Source: Calliphora vicina | Taxonomy: Eukaryota > Arthropoda > Insecta > Diptera > Calliphoridae | Assembly (NCBI RefSeq): GCF_958450345.1 | Contig: NC_088782.1 | Coordinates: forward strand, 112,746,358 to 112,810,357 | Direction of reading: 5' to 3' | DNA: 64,000 nt | Shown here: in pieces, positions 1-10,060 of the stretch | How positions within the stretch are numbered: the stretch's first letter is position 1 | How the letters are laid out: every line of letters begins with the position of its first letter | Made by a program: the position numbers and the translations under genes | Notes under the pieces: model-generated | The model's input: only the letters and a program-made list of their open reading frames with translations | Database searches by the model: none | Told to the model about the DNA's origin: nothing

Positions 1-1246
1 AACAAATTTAAAAAAAATAAATAAATAAACATAAATAACTCTTGACCTAAAAGTGATAATTTACATACGTGTACATATTTTTTGTAGATCTTCTCTAGGA
101 CTATTTATATTTTAAATATCAGCTCATTCGGATTATAAATAGATTTTTGGCGATTTTTTTAAAAAATGTGAGACTCAAGGTGGCTTGTAATCTTGCGAAT
201 TAAGCGTAAAAAGCTTTATTTACATCTTTGGTATCTTTGGTGACCCCCACTGAAATCTTCCGGCAAAAGTTTAATCGTCGAATATTTTAATCCTTAAATG
301 TCCTTTTTGAAAGGACTTTTTTTCATTTTCTCGAAAAAAGGGTCAAATTGACCCCTAAGGAGAGGAGTTAGAGGGTTAAGGTCTTCCACAAAAATGATCC
401 CCATAAAATTTCACAATATAACTCTGACAATAAGAATTCTCTTAGACATTAACTTACAACATTTTTTGTAAAAAAAATTGAGACCAGCTGGACTATAAGT
501 TTATTCTACAAAAATGCTCTACTCAACATGCCCTTTCAGAATTATAGGGTCGCTATTCTGTTCCAAAAATGCTGTTGGACAGTGTTATTTAAATAATTTT
601 GTTTTAACATCCATTCATTTATTCTAGTTATGATCCAATCATTTGTATTTAAGACAATTTTTCTAACATCAAGTACTTAATCACAAAATAGCCAACTATT
701 AATCATTGAAATTACTCTCTGAATTATTCCTCTATAATACTTAATTAGCAATATTTTAACTATTTTAGCGTGTGTAAGTAATAAAGCTAAAGATTATTTG
801 GTTAGGAAGAAATTACAAAAATATAAAACATAATTTTCATATCCTTTACTAGTTTACTACTTCCTGCTAAAATAAACTTTTAATGGTTTTAATATTACGC
901 TTAACAAATTGAACTTTGAGTCTAACCAAAAGCTAAAGAAAATCGTACATGTGTGTCCTTGTGAATAAATGAAATAGTTTTACTTATACTACATATTGAG
1001 TCATAAAAAATAATTCATCAGCATGCAGATTTCCCTACACAGCTATAAAACATAAAAGTGCTGTTTTTCCCCTTTCGTTTTAATTTACAACATTTAACAT
1101 TAATATGAAACACCCTACCAAAGGCATGTATTACTTTGGAAATATCGGAAAGTGTAAACAATTTTAAAAGCAAGAATTGGATATAATGAATTTCTTATGG
1201 CTTTTTTAGATTTTAATTATATAAAACATTTTTTGTAACCTTCAGC
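1..1246. other. AT-rich noncoding, no gene seen
   Basis: No open frame or recognised family. The phrases around 120-360 ('ggcgattttttt', 'aaagggtcaaattgacccc') look like the poorly conserved noncoding body of an old DNA transposon, but I could not find both ends. Confidence 0.4.
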
Positions 1247-1504
1247 ATGAGTGTTGAAGCTACATCTGTCGAATTTATTCAGTTTTTTTTTTTTCAAAAG
1301 CCCATGGACGGATATAATGTTCAACAACACGTATCAATGATGAAATTGTTTCATCAAAATGGGTGTTCTCTTCAAGCACGAATTCGCATACTTAGCAGAT
1401 TTAAGGGTGAGCGCGAAAAAGTCACTGTTTTGTGGGGATTTTGGCGATTTGAGCACATGGGCATTAGAGTGTCCCTAAAAATATTTCGTGATTTTAAAAG
1501 TTGA
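1247..1504 (+). pseudogene. Transposase N-terminal HTH fragment (Tc3/DUF4817-like relic)
   Basis: An 85-codon frame. Residues about 20-50 read NVQQHVSMMKLFHQNGCSLQ, which resembles the first helix-turn-helix of mariner/Tc3-like insect transposases (pattern: x-QRV-x-IVK-x-YYQNGxS). Nothing after it continues into a second HTH or a catalytic DDE/D core, and the C-terminal half (WGFWRFEHMG onward) is unrelated. I infer a fossil N-terminal exon-sized fragment rather than a gene. A relic of the same broad family, with the catalytic core, lies at 58080-60060. Similarity is judged by eye over about 30 residues, so it could be chance. Confidence 0.35.
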
Positions 1505-1910
1505 GTGTCTTTTTAACCCCAAGTGCTAGTAGGGGTTAATTTTAATTTTTGTGCTGTTATAATAAATACTAGACATCATGTTATACTTTTCTTGAGTTTC
1601 ATCAAAATCGGACCAAAAATATATAACATTTCGTTATTTTTCCTTGAGAAATTCCAAATATTGAAAAATTTTACCTTTGACCTTCTCGATTTAAGGGTTG
1701 ACGTTTTCCGATTTTAGTAAAACTTTCAGACTATATTTCAAATTACATGGACTATAATATTCTGAATAGCTTTTACTTAAAAATCATAACACTAAGGAAA
1801 TTCGGCTCATTCGCCAAAATATGGCCAAAAAATTAGTTTTGCTCGAAAACCGCAAAATTTAAATCGCAGCTGCGGAAAAACTATAGGAGGTATTGACATA
1901 ATTTTTTAAA
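1505..1910. other. AT-rich noncoding
   Basis: Short open frames only, with the low-complexity composition of the surrounding DNA. No motif recognised. Confidence 0.4.
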
Positions 1911-2622
1911 ATTTTTATTCCCTATTATATTGACAATAAATCCCCAAGTGATGATCAAAAAATTCTGAAATTTGTTTAACAAAATTTTTAAAAATTTGAA
2001 ATTAGAGTTTTGAAACTGCCGTTAAAAAAATTTTATTTTTTTGTTCATACCTAAGAATAGGTTAACGGTATCCTACTAAGACAAAAACTCATATACAAGT
2101 AAATATGTATATATTTGAAGTAAAAATTAGCTCTTATTGTAATATTTCTCAAAATATGTTTATTTTGTTCCTACGTTTCTTGTTCTAGTGGCCTGAGACA
2201 CGATAATGGCCTGGCGATTTTTTAATAACTTTAACATTTTTTAACCAATTTTTGTGTTTTATATCACATTTTTATTCCCTATTATGTTGACAATAAATCC
2301 CCAAGTGATGATCAAAAAATTCTGAAATTTGTTTAACAAAATTTTTAAAAATTTGAAATTGGTGTTTTGAAACTGCCGTTAAAAAAATTTTATTTTTTTG
2401 TTCATACCTAAGAATAGGTTAACGGTATCCTATGAAGACAAAAACTCATATGCAAGTAAATATGTATATATTTTAAGTAAAAATTAGCTCTTATTGTAAT
2501 ATTTCTCAAAATATGTTTATTTTGTTCCTACGTTTCTTGTTGTAGTGGCCTGAGAGACGTTAATGGCCTGGCGATTTTTTAATAACTTTAACATTTTTTA
2601 ACCAATTTTTGTGTTTTATATC
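1911..2622 (+). repeat. Two-copy tandem duplication, 357-bp period
   Basis: The block at 1911-2265 recurs at 2268-2622 with a constant offset of 357 and only a few substitutions (for example attatattgac versus attatgttgac, gagacacgataatgg versus gagagacgttaatgg). No coding content. The high identity shows the duplication is much younger than most relics in the window. Confidence 0.9.
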
Positions 2623-3026
2623 TTATTAGAACGACAATTACGTACACATAGCGATTCTTTTAAATTAAATTGCAAAAGTAATTATTTAATGGCAAAATTT
2701 TTACAAAAACTGAAAAAGTTGCATTTTTTCCCCTTGTAAATGCACCACAAAACTAAATCGCAAGTTGGCACGGGTTACAATTATGATAGAAAGACAAAAT
2801 TTCATATTTAACTATAGTTTTATATATACATATAACTAGGTACTTTAGTATGTAAGCCCTTCTTGACCCTAATAAAAGATTTTAGACTCATTCATTAAAA
2901 CGTACTACCTATATGATCTTAAAAAACTATTTATTGTCATTCTGAAGACATACGGAAATCAGTTTTTTAGAAACAGCGTTAAAGTTAAGACGTGTGTTAT
3001 TTACATAAATACTTACAAAATTCAAA
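2623..3026. other. Noncoding leader of the 3027 ORF
   Basis: AT-rich, no ORF. It may hold the promoter and 5' UTR of the downstream ORF, or the left part of the transposon carrying it. No clear TATA box plus initiator pair could be chosen among many A/T runs. Confidence 0.3.
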
Positions 3027-4166
3027 ATGTCTACGACTTCTAAAAAGGCTAAGGTTGAAAATGAAATTTATTCGTCTTTTTGTTTTAATCCCTTTAACAA
3101 AATGAAGCACAGATCATCAGATATGCGAAATATTTCCGACGGCTTATTAAAAAAATTCCCTACGCTGTCAAAACGATTGAAAATTTGTGGATCATGCAGG
3201 AAAGAGCTCGGAAAGTTGAACGAATTACTGAATTTGAATAGTAATGAGCCTTGCGTTGAAGTTATTCCAGATGAAGACAAAAGTAATTCCGAGAATGAAG
3301 ACAGAACTGTTGATGATGATGGTTATTCTAACTTTTCAAATTCAACGAATGAGTGTCGAAACCAATACCATAAGGATGCAGTAGAAGTTCTTGAACAAAT
3401 AAAAGAGAAATACAAAACGTCACAGAGTGAAGCTGAAAGAATTCAACTTCTCACGCTTGCTCCAAGAACATGGAGTTCTGCAAAAACAATGACTGAGTTT
3501 GGAACGTCTCAACGAAAAGCAAGAATTGCTAAACTATTGGTTGCTGAGCATGGGATTCTCACACTCCCAAACAAGAAGAAGGGAAAAACTTTGGAGTGCG
3601 ATACTAAATCTCTAATAACTCAGTTTTATCAGCGAGATGATATGAGTCGCCTGATGCCAGGGATGAAAGACTGGATGTCTGTACGAATCGATGACAAGAA
3701 AGTTCAAATGCAGAAGAGAATGGTTCTCTGTAACCTGAATGAATTATTCGCAACATTTCAATCTGAATACGAGGATGTCAAAATTGGATTCACAAAATTT
3801 ACACAACTGAGGCCAAAACATTGCGTTTTGGCAGGAAGCAGCGGAACTCACACAGTATGTGTTTGTATTTACCATGAAAATGTTAAATTGATGTTGAAGG
3901 AAATCAACTTAAATTACTTAAAAGATGATTCATCAGAAGATTTACACCATTACCGCGATTGCCTTAAATTGACTATGTGCCCTAATGCTACAACTTCTTG
4001 CCACTTAGGTGAATGTTCGAATTGCCCGGAAACCACATCCATCAAAGAAAATTTAATCAACTCTTTTGATCGAGAATGTATTGAGGAGTTAAAATTTGAA
4101 TCTTGGCTTCAGACTGATAGATGCATACATACTAAAGTACCTAGTTTAACCAAATGTTGCAAATAA
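3027..4166 (+). CDS. Truncated Cys-rich transposon-associated protein (N-terminal half)
   Basis: A 379-codon uninterrupted ORF, the only long intact one in the window that is not repeat-coded. It starts at an ATG in 'caaaATGtct'. Order of parts: FCFNPF then ICGSCRKELGKL (residues about 19-63), a probable Cys zinc knuckle; an acidic linker (about 80-105); a basic/helical segment (about 115-195) with TLAPRTWS; PGMKDWMSVRID near 212; CVLAGSSGTHTVCVC near 266; then the Cys cluster CHLGECSNCP near 326 and WLQTDR near 361. From memory, this order matches uncharacterised arthropod and cnidarian proteins of roughly twice this length that continue into a DDE-like half. Here a stop follows WLQTDR by 17 residues, and AATAAA-like signals begin at the stop. 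I infer a transposon-derived protein lacking its catalytic half: either a recent truncation or a retained DNA-binding fragment. Function is unproven. Confidence 0.6.
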   Translation: MSTTSKKAKVENEIYSSFCFNPFNKMKHRSSDMRNISDGLLKKFPTLSKRLKICGSCRKELGKLNELLNLNSNEPCVEVIPDEDKSNSENEDRTVDDDGYSNFSNSTNECRNQYHKDAVEVLEQIKEKYKTSQSEAERIQLLTLAPRTWSSAKTMTEFGTSQRKARIAKLLVAEHGILTLPNKKKGKTLECDTKSLITQFYQRDDMSRLMPGMKDWMSVRIDDKKVQMQKRMVLCNLNELFATFQSEYEDVKIGFTKFTQLRPKHCVLAGSSGTHTVCVCIYHENVKLMLKEINLNYLKDDSSEDLHHYRDCLKLTMCPNATTSCHLGECSNCPETTSIKENLINSFDRECIEELKFESWLQTDRCIHTKVPSLTKCCK

Positions 4167-4557
4167 TAATAAAAATAAACCACCATATAAATAACCTACC
4201 TGTCAACTTCTACCTCTCCACCCACTTCTTAAAGTCAAATGTCATAAAATAATAAATAAACTGGTACTTCGGAGAAGGGCCATAAAATATTTCCACTTGA
4301 TTCCAAAAATTTGTTTCTGGGGCACCTGATATTTTAACAATGAAAATCACGTGCGCTGAAAACTACCTCTAGGATTGACTAAAAAAGCGGCAAGATACAA
4401 AACTCAGACAAATTTTGGGGGTGGAAAATTAATAGCGGTCGGCCTCATATTGCACCCCTCCAGTGGCTATTATCGGTCAGTTGTTGTGGTTTTTATTTTT
4501 AAGGTTTTAGAAACACTTACACACAAATATGAAAAAAATCAATTTAAAAACATTTGT
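4167..4557. other. 3' flank of the ORF; AT-rich
   Basis: AATAAA-like strings at 4166-4180 and 4250-4260 could serve as polyadenylation signals. I looked for the missing C-terminal half of the 3027 protein in three forward frames and saw none. Confidence 0.35.
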
Positions 4558-5110
4558 CTTGAGTTACAAAACATTTATTTTGATAGATATCCCACTCGCA
4601 TCCCACTAAGCGACCAAAAAGGTTTTAAAGGAAAAGACCTAAGCTTTCTTTTGAGAAAAAAAATTAATAAAAAAAGAGTCCATTTTGGAAAAAAAAAGTC
4701 AAAAAGGTTTTTGATTTTTCAAAAAAAAGTAAAAAATTGTATGTCTTGAGTTACAAAACATTTTTTTTATAGATATCCCACTCGCATCCCACTAAGCGAC
4801 AAAAAGGGTGTTAAAGGAAAACACATAAGCTTTCTTCTGAGCAAAAAAAAAAAAATTAAAAAATGGGTCCATTTTTTTAAAAAAAGTCAACAAAGTTTTT
4901 GATTTTGCAAAAAAAATCAAAAATTTTAAATCTTGAGTTACAAAATATTTTTTTTTATAGATATCCCACTCGCATCCCACTAAGCGACCATATAGGTCGC
5001 TTAGGAAAAGACCTAAGCTTTCTTAAAAAAAATAAAAAGGGCCCATTTTGAAAAAAAAAGTCAAAAATATTTTTGATTTTAAAAAAAAAAATCAAAAATA
5101 TTTTATTAAA
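4558..5110 (+). repeat. 187-bp tandem repeat, three units
   Basis: Units begin at 4558, 4745 and 4932 (exact 187-bp spacing) with 'cttgagttacaaaa', followed by 'gatatcccactcgcatccc' and 'actaagcgac', then an A-rich tail. Short ORFs across it are repeat-coded. The same family recurs at 61741-62110. Confidence 0.9.
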
Positions 5111-6775
5111 TTTTTTTAATTTTTTTTTTTCGAAAGATTGCATAAATAGCTATCTAAACTATTTGGGACACATTTTGCTAAGAATAATAGGTAATAAGTT
5201 ATATGGATAAAAAAAAACACCTGTTTGGCCAAAATGTCAAATTTGAAAAATGGTGTCCGAATTACTATCCAATAGAACTAACATTGGTGCAAATTTCATC
5301 GCGATCGGAAGACATCGATTTCAAAAGTTGGTTCACTTGACGTGAAATTCCCCATGTATATAAAAAAATTAGAGGGTATGCGTTCCGAAATTCCAAAAAA
5401 AAAAATTTGGGACACTCTAATGGGCATCTACAGTGATCGTGAAGGGTATACAATATTCGACACAGCCGTGCAAGGCACTCTTACTTGTCATAAATTATTC
5501 TTATAGCGCATTTCTCTATCTCTGCTGGCCAATTGAAATTGCTCTTTGTTCTTTTTGTTTTGCCCATATAGATAAAAAGATAAAAATCAAATGGCAATAA
5601 AACACAAAAAGAAACAAAAAATACGTCTTTTAATGAGGTCATAAAAACTTTTCTCATAAAAAAATATTTTAATCAGTTAGGAGTAAACAACAGAAATAAA
5701 AAAAAAATTGCAAATGAATGAAAACAAAAAAAAAAACTGGCAAAAAACTTGAGGAACTAAATGTAAAAGAGAAGAAACATAAATATTTAGACAAACACTT
5801 GTAATATGTACAACACTATAAATACACAGCAATTGTGCCAGAAATTAAATAAAAGAAATTAAAAAGCCGAAAGAAGACCTTATATTTCAGCATGCTACAG
5901 TGGTAAGCTAAGAAATGTCTTAGCAATTTTTGACAAAATGAGAATATTTTCTATAAAATGTAAAATATTCTTCATTGAGATCTGGAATATCTTAGCTGGA
6001 AGACAGCAAAGGAATTGTAGAAAGTATTAAAATTTAAAACTATATCTCCATAGCACAAGTCTAACTTAAGCAGTCTAACTTTGGCATAAAAGCCCAAGCC
6101 ATATCTTCATTATTTTCATAACATAATCCAACCCATTCCCTTTACATACCACCATCCATTGTAGCGCAATTTAATTATAATGAGCTTTGCATTTCACTCA
6201 GCCATCACAGCAGCAAACACAGCTATCAACTCTCTACTAGTATATTGTTTTATTTTGCATTTCTTTTCGAGTGTTAAATAAATACGAAAAACTATTTTGA
6301 TAATACAAATATGAAGTATGAATACAATGAGTTGCAATAACTACAAAACGCACAAAATAACAAAAAAAAAATAAAAACTATATAAAATTAAAATTTGATT
6401 GTTTTATATGAGTTTTGGTTTGACGTTGAAGTTTTTTTTTTTTTTTTTGCACAAAATGATATGAGTTGAGCTAATAATTTCCTTAGTTTTGCTGCTGCAA
6501 TACAAAGATCAGTAAATATAATAACTTTAATAAAGCAGAAGTAACAAGATGTTTTAAAATAAATATTGAAGTTTTATTATGCAACAAAGCAAAAATGAGT
6601 TTGGAAGGAAAGTAATTTTTTAATTAAAATTGGAGTTTGACTAAGCAAATGTGAATAGAAGAATACAAACGAAGCACTTCTAAAAGATATTCAAAAATTA
6701 GTGTTTATTATGATTTATTTATTTTGAAATGAAATGGAATACATGAATGCTAAAGGTAAATTCATTAAATGGAAT
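5111..6775. other. AT-rich unique sequence, nothing recognised
   Basis: Homopolymer-rich noncoding DNA. The segment 5270-5440 ('atttcatcgcgatcgga') has phrasing like Helentron bodies elsewhere in the window but lacks both termini. No gene is supported. Confidence 0.4.
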
Positions 6776-6783
6776 GTATAAAC

Positions 6784-6984
6784 CAGGGCAAACTTAGAAA
6801 GGTGACTGCGATGAAACAGCTGATTATTTTTGTTGTGGCGAAAAATATAACAAACCCAAAAGCACAAAAACAACAACAGGCAACTTTGACAGTTCACCTA
6901 CTTTTTAACAAAAACAAAGTAACTGTTGTTTTTGTATTGTTGTATTTGATGTAGTGATGCAGTCACCTTACTAAGTGTGCCCTG
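6784..6984. mobile_element. 201-bp hAT-type MITE
   Basis: Terminal inverted repeats begin CAGGGCA and continue for about 26 bp with two mismatches (left CAGGGCAAACTTAG, right reverse complement CAGGGCACACTTAG, both running into AAGGTGACTGC). It is flanked by perfect 8-bp target duplications GTATAAAC at 6776-6783 and 6985-6992. The CAGGG end, the 8-bp duplication, and T at position 2 with A at position 7 of the target all fit the hAT superfamily. It has no transposase; the two short opposing ORFs in it are not genes. Confidence 0.9.
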
Positions 6985-6992
6985 GTATAAAC

Positions 6993-7182
6993 CATAGAGA
7001 ATAGACATTGAGCGGAAACTCTCCTATCAAAGACCTAACTCAGTTGTCAGAAACCTAAGTGCTGAGAATTTATTAGTAGAGAAAACAATGTGAAAACAAA
7101 AAAAAACTCTCGTATGTGTGATTATTTTGAGTCATTGTTTTGTTTGAGTTTTTTTCTAGTTTCCGCTCTATGTTTCTCTATG
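6993..7182. mobile_element. MITE of a second hAT-like family, copy 1 (190 bp)
   Basis: Inverted ends begin CATAGAGAA and include GAGCGGAAACT. It is flanked on the left by GTATAAAC (6985-6992, which is also the right duplication of the previous MITE) and on the right by GTTTAAAT (7183-7190), a two-mismatch version of the same 8-mer. The right terminal repeat is shorter than in copy 2. Confidence 0.75.
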
Positions 7183-7190
7183 GTTTAAAT

Positions 7191-7444
7191 CATAGAGAAT
7201 ATACATTGAGCGGAAACTCTCCTATCAAAGACCTAACTCAGTTGTCAGAAACCTGAGTGGTGAGCATTTACTAGTAGAAAAAACTATGTGAAAACAAAAC
7301 AACTCTCGTATGCGTGATAATTTTGAGTAATTTTTTTGTTTGAGATTTTTTCTAGTTTCCGTACATTTGAAACATAGGGTTTTCGACAACTGAGTTAGGT
7401 CTATGAGATGAGATTTTCCGCTCTATATGTATATTTTCTCTATG
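7191..7444. mobile_element. MITE of the second hAT-like family, copy 2 (254 bp)
   Basis: Same family as 6993-7182, but with fuller inverted ends of about 65 bp that include 'gacctaactcagttgtc' on both arms. The left flank is GTTTAAAT (7183-7190) and the right flank is GTATAAAC (7445-7452). Confidence 0.8.
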
Positions 7445-7452
7445 GTATAAAC

Positions 7453-8018
7453 ATGCAAATAGAAATCTGAAAACTAAAATGTTATTTTTTCTTTCTCTTA
7501 GCTACTTTTTACGACATTTTCAATACATCATATAAATAGAGGCCAAACAAAGCTCGCTTAAGAATAAAAATTTCGTTTGATGTAATCTAATCTTATGTAC
7601 TTGTACCTATATCATTGCTTGTTATCAGAAAAATTAATTCGTTTTGTTAGTGTAGGATATAACAAGTGAAAAAGTAAAGTCGGTCACACGAGAAAAGACT
7701 AAATAATGATGAAGTGATTATATCTTATTAGCGTTACAGATTAATCCCTCTGAGCGTTATAAAACTCGGCACAAGCATTAAGGGAAAACAAACGTTGCAA
7801 AATCGACAAAAATTGGTGTCATTTAGCAGGTGTATACGGACGGTAGCAAATACACAACTGATGATTTCAAATCGAAAGCGGTATGGTATCTATTGCACTC
7901 TTCGCATAGTCATTGTGAACCCTTTCCCCCTTGCGACCATTTTCATTTTATGGTACTGATATTCTTGTATTAATTAAACAGTTAAATTAGCAGCAATTAA
8001 TTATATAGATATTTGTAT
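7453..8018. other. Unique sequence with a degenerate Helentron-like end near 7663
   Basis: 'aacaagtgaaaaagtaaag' followed by 'tcggtcac' at about 7663-7690 resembles the family A Helentron 5' terminus seen at 31044 and 39138, but the hairpin's second arm is missing. The rest is unassigned. Confidence 0.35.
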
Positions 8019-8814
8019 CAGGAACCCTAACGGTTATAAGTGATATCAAAAAAGTTATTTTATAACTGTTATTTTGTGACTTTAAAAATAAAAATCCATC
8101 TAAAACAGTTATTTTTCAACGTAAAAATAAAAGTTCGCATGAAACCCTTAAAAAGGAGTTTTAAATAGCCGTCATAAAAAAAAGTCATTTGAAGACTTTT
8201 ATTTTTTCCTTCAGAAAAAAAACTCATTTCAGGACTTTTATATTTTCCGCCATAAAATAAACGTCATTTGAAGACTTTTATTTTGCCTGTCAGAAAATAA
8301 AACTCATTTTAAGTAAATTGACACATAAAGTTCGATGCTGGTCAGATCATTACAATTTGAAAAGCCCACTGCAACTAAATAATTTTTCATTAAAATAAAA
8401 TTAAGTGAGATTTTAGATTGTTATTGGTTGATTCCAAATTGTTGTTATTTTTTTTTCTTAAATAAATAAATTACTACATACATACATTATATCAGATAGA
8501 CTCAATAAAGAAAATAAACGAAAAGAGTTTTAATTTACTCCTCAAATGATTTTATTTTTCTGACGGAAAAAATAAAAGTCCTCAAATGAGTTTTTTTTTA
8601 TGACGGCTGTTTAAAACTCCTTTTTTAATTGTTTCATGCGGACTTTTATTTTTACGTTGAAAAATAACTGTTAACTGTCGAGTTGCGATTATTCACCATA
8701 GATTCTGAAATAGCACGTCAATACGAATCTATTGGTATATAACAGTATAGAGTCAACTAACATAGAGATTTTTTAATTTCAAATTTTCTGGATAACCGTT
8801 ATTTACGGTCCCTG
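8019..8814. mobile_element. 796-bp fold-back hAT-like element
   Basis: The left end is CAGGAACCCTAACGGTTAT and the right end, reverse-complemented, is CAGGGACCGTAAATAACGGT. Target duplications are ATTTGTAT (8011-8018) and ATTTGTAC (8815-8822), 7 of 8 matching, with T2 and A7 as in hAT targets. Long subterminal arms (about 8100-8310 and 8520-8670) are inverted copies rich in 'gacttttattttt' and 'actcatttcagg'. The arms also contain direct sub-repeats, so the element would form a large imperfect hairpin. There is no coding capacity. Confidence 0.8.
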
Positions 8815-8842
8815 ATTTGTACTATAAAATTGGACCACTGAT

Positions 8843-10060
8843 TTGGACTTTCTTCTTTCTTTCTTTCTTTCTTTCGCAATGTTTCTCAAACCGCTACGAA
8901 ATGTACAATTTTTATCTACGAAAACTTTAATTGGGCTGAGCTCAATGATTTATTTTGTCATTTTAATTGGAAACTTTGTTTCCTGGACAATAATATCAAT
9001 GCCAATCGCAAAAATTGTTGAGAAAATAATCGTCTTGCAATTGAAGATTTTCATTCCATCAGAGAAATCTTGGTTTAATCAGAAGTGCAAAATAGCAATC
9101 AGATTCAGATTCAGAGGAAAAGCATTTAGAACTTGTCACAATAACTAAAACTGTTGTCTCCGGTTGTCATAGTACTAACGAGCGGAAAAGCTTTTCACGA
9201 GCAACGCCTTCATACTAAAGTTCTTACTGTTCCCCGGGGTAGTAAAAGCTTTCGGTCATTTGTTAAAAGAGTAAATGATAATGCTAGTACCCCAGTTCCG
9301 ACTCTTTTAAATGATGACCAAACATTCACTCACCCGTTTGAATTTTAGCTGAATTATTCGCAAGTAATTCTAACCTACCGGCAAGTGATCAACCACTGCC
9401 CGAACTCGAAAGAGTATTAGTGACAGTGCCAAGTAATTCTTTCCAGTTCGTGCTGTTAAAAGAGTTTTATCGGATCTCAATATAAATAAGACTCCTGGCA
9501 TACCAGCGCTGGTCTTGAAGACGTGCTCTTCAACGTTAGCTCCTACATTAGCGAACTTTTTCAGCATTTCATACAGTGCCGGTGTATTTCCAGCATGTTA
9601 GAGGGTTGCTTATGTAACACCAATTCCTCAAAGGGAACCCTGAAAATTACCGTCCAATAGCAATTTGTTCTGCACTTTCCTAAGTTATGAAAAATATGGT
9701 AAACTATCATCAGGTTAAATATTTGGAGTCCAAATATTTACTTAGGACAGTATATCTTTTGTAGAGGACGCTCTACGGTAGATTTGCTAGCCCTCCTATC
9801 GGAAATATGGTGTAGTTTGATTCACCGTTTTACAAAAGTGATAGACATTTCCAAGGCGTCAGATTGAGTGTGGCATGGTGCTCTTTTATCAAAGTGTATT
9901 GCTTTCGGTATCGGTAATAACTTCTCTCGATATATATTGAGTTTGCTAGGAGATCGCACTATACTAGTTCTTATAGATGGGATCTCATCAAACGAGTTCA
10001 AGACAAATGCAGGTTTACTACAAGGCTCCGTTGCACAGTGCTTTGTTTTCATATAGGCAA
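8843..10060 (+). pseudogene. Jockey-like LINE ORF2 relic, part 1 (RT fingers and palm)
   Basis: Reading across frames gives, in order: SWFNQKCKIAI and GKAFRTCHNN (about 9070-9145), the linker after the endonuclease; RGSKSFRSFVKRVND (9235 on); VLKTCSSTLAPTLANFF (9515 on); YRPIAICSALS (9650 on); DISKASD then VWHGALLSK (about 9845-9895); GIGNNFSRYILSLLGDR (9905 on); and NAGLLQGSVAQCF (about 10006). This is the order of a Jockey-clade reverse transcriptase. KASD replaces the usual KAFD, and stops and frameshifts occur throughout. The catalytic YADD block is missing: homology stops at about 10060 and resumes in the thumb region at 11844. Non-functional. Confidence 0.8.
8849..8876 (+). repeat. (TTTC)n microsatellite
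   Basis: Six to seven CTTT/TTTC units, directly before the LINE relic. Confidence 0.9.

Noticed and set aside
6715..6954. Opposed 60-codon ORFs
   Set aside because: They lie mostly inside the 201-bp hAT MITE and overlap on both strands; no protein family is recognised.
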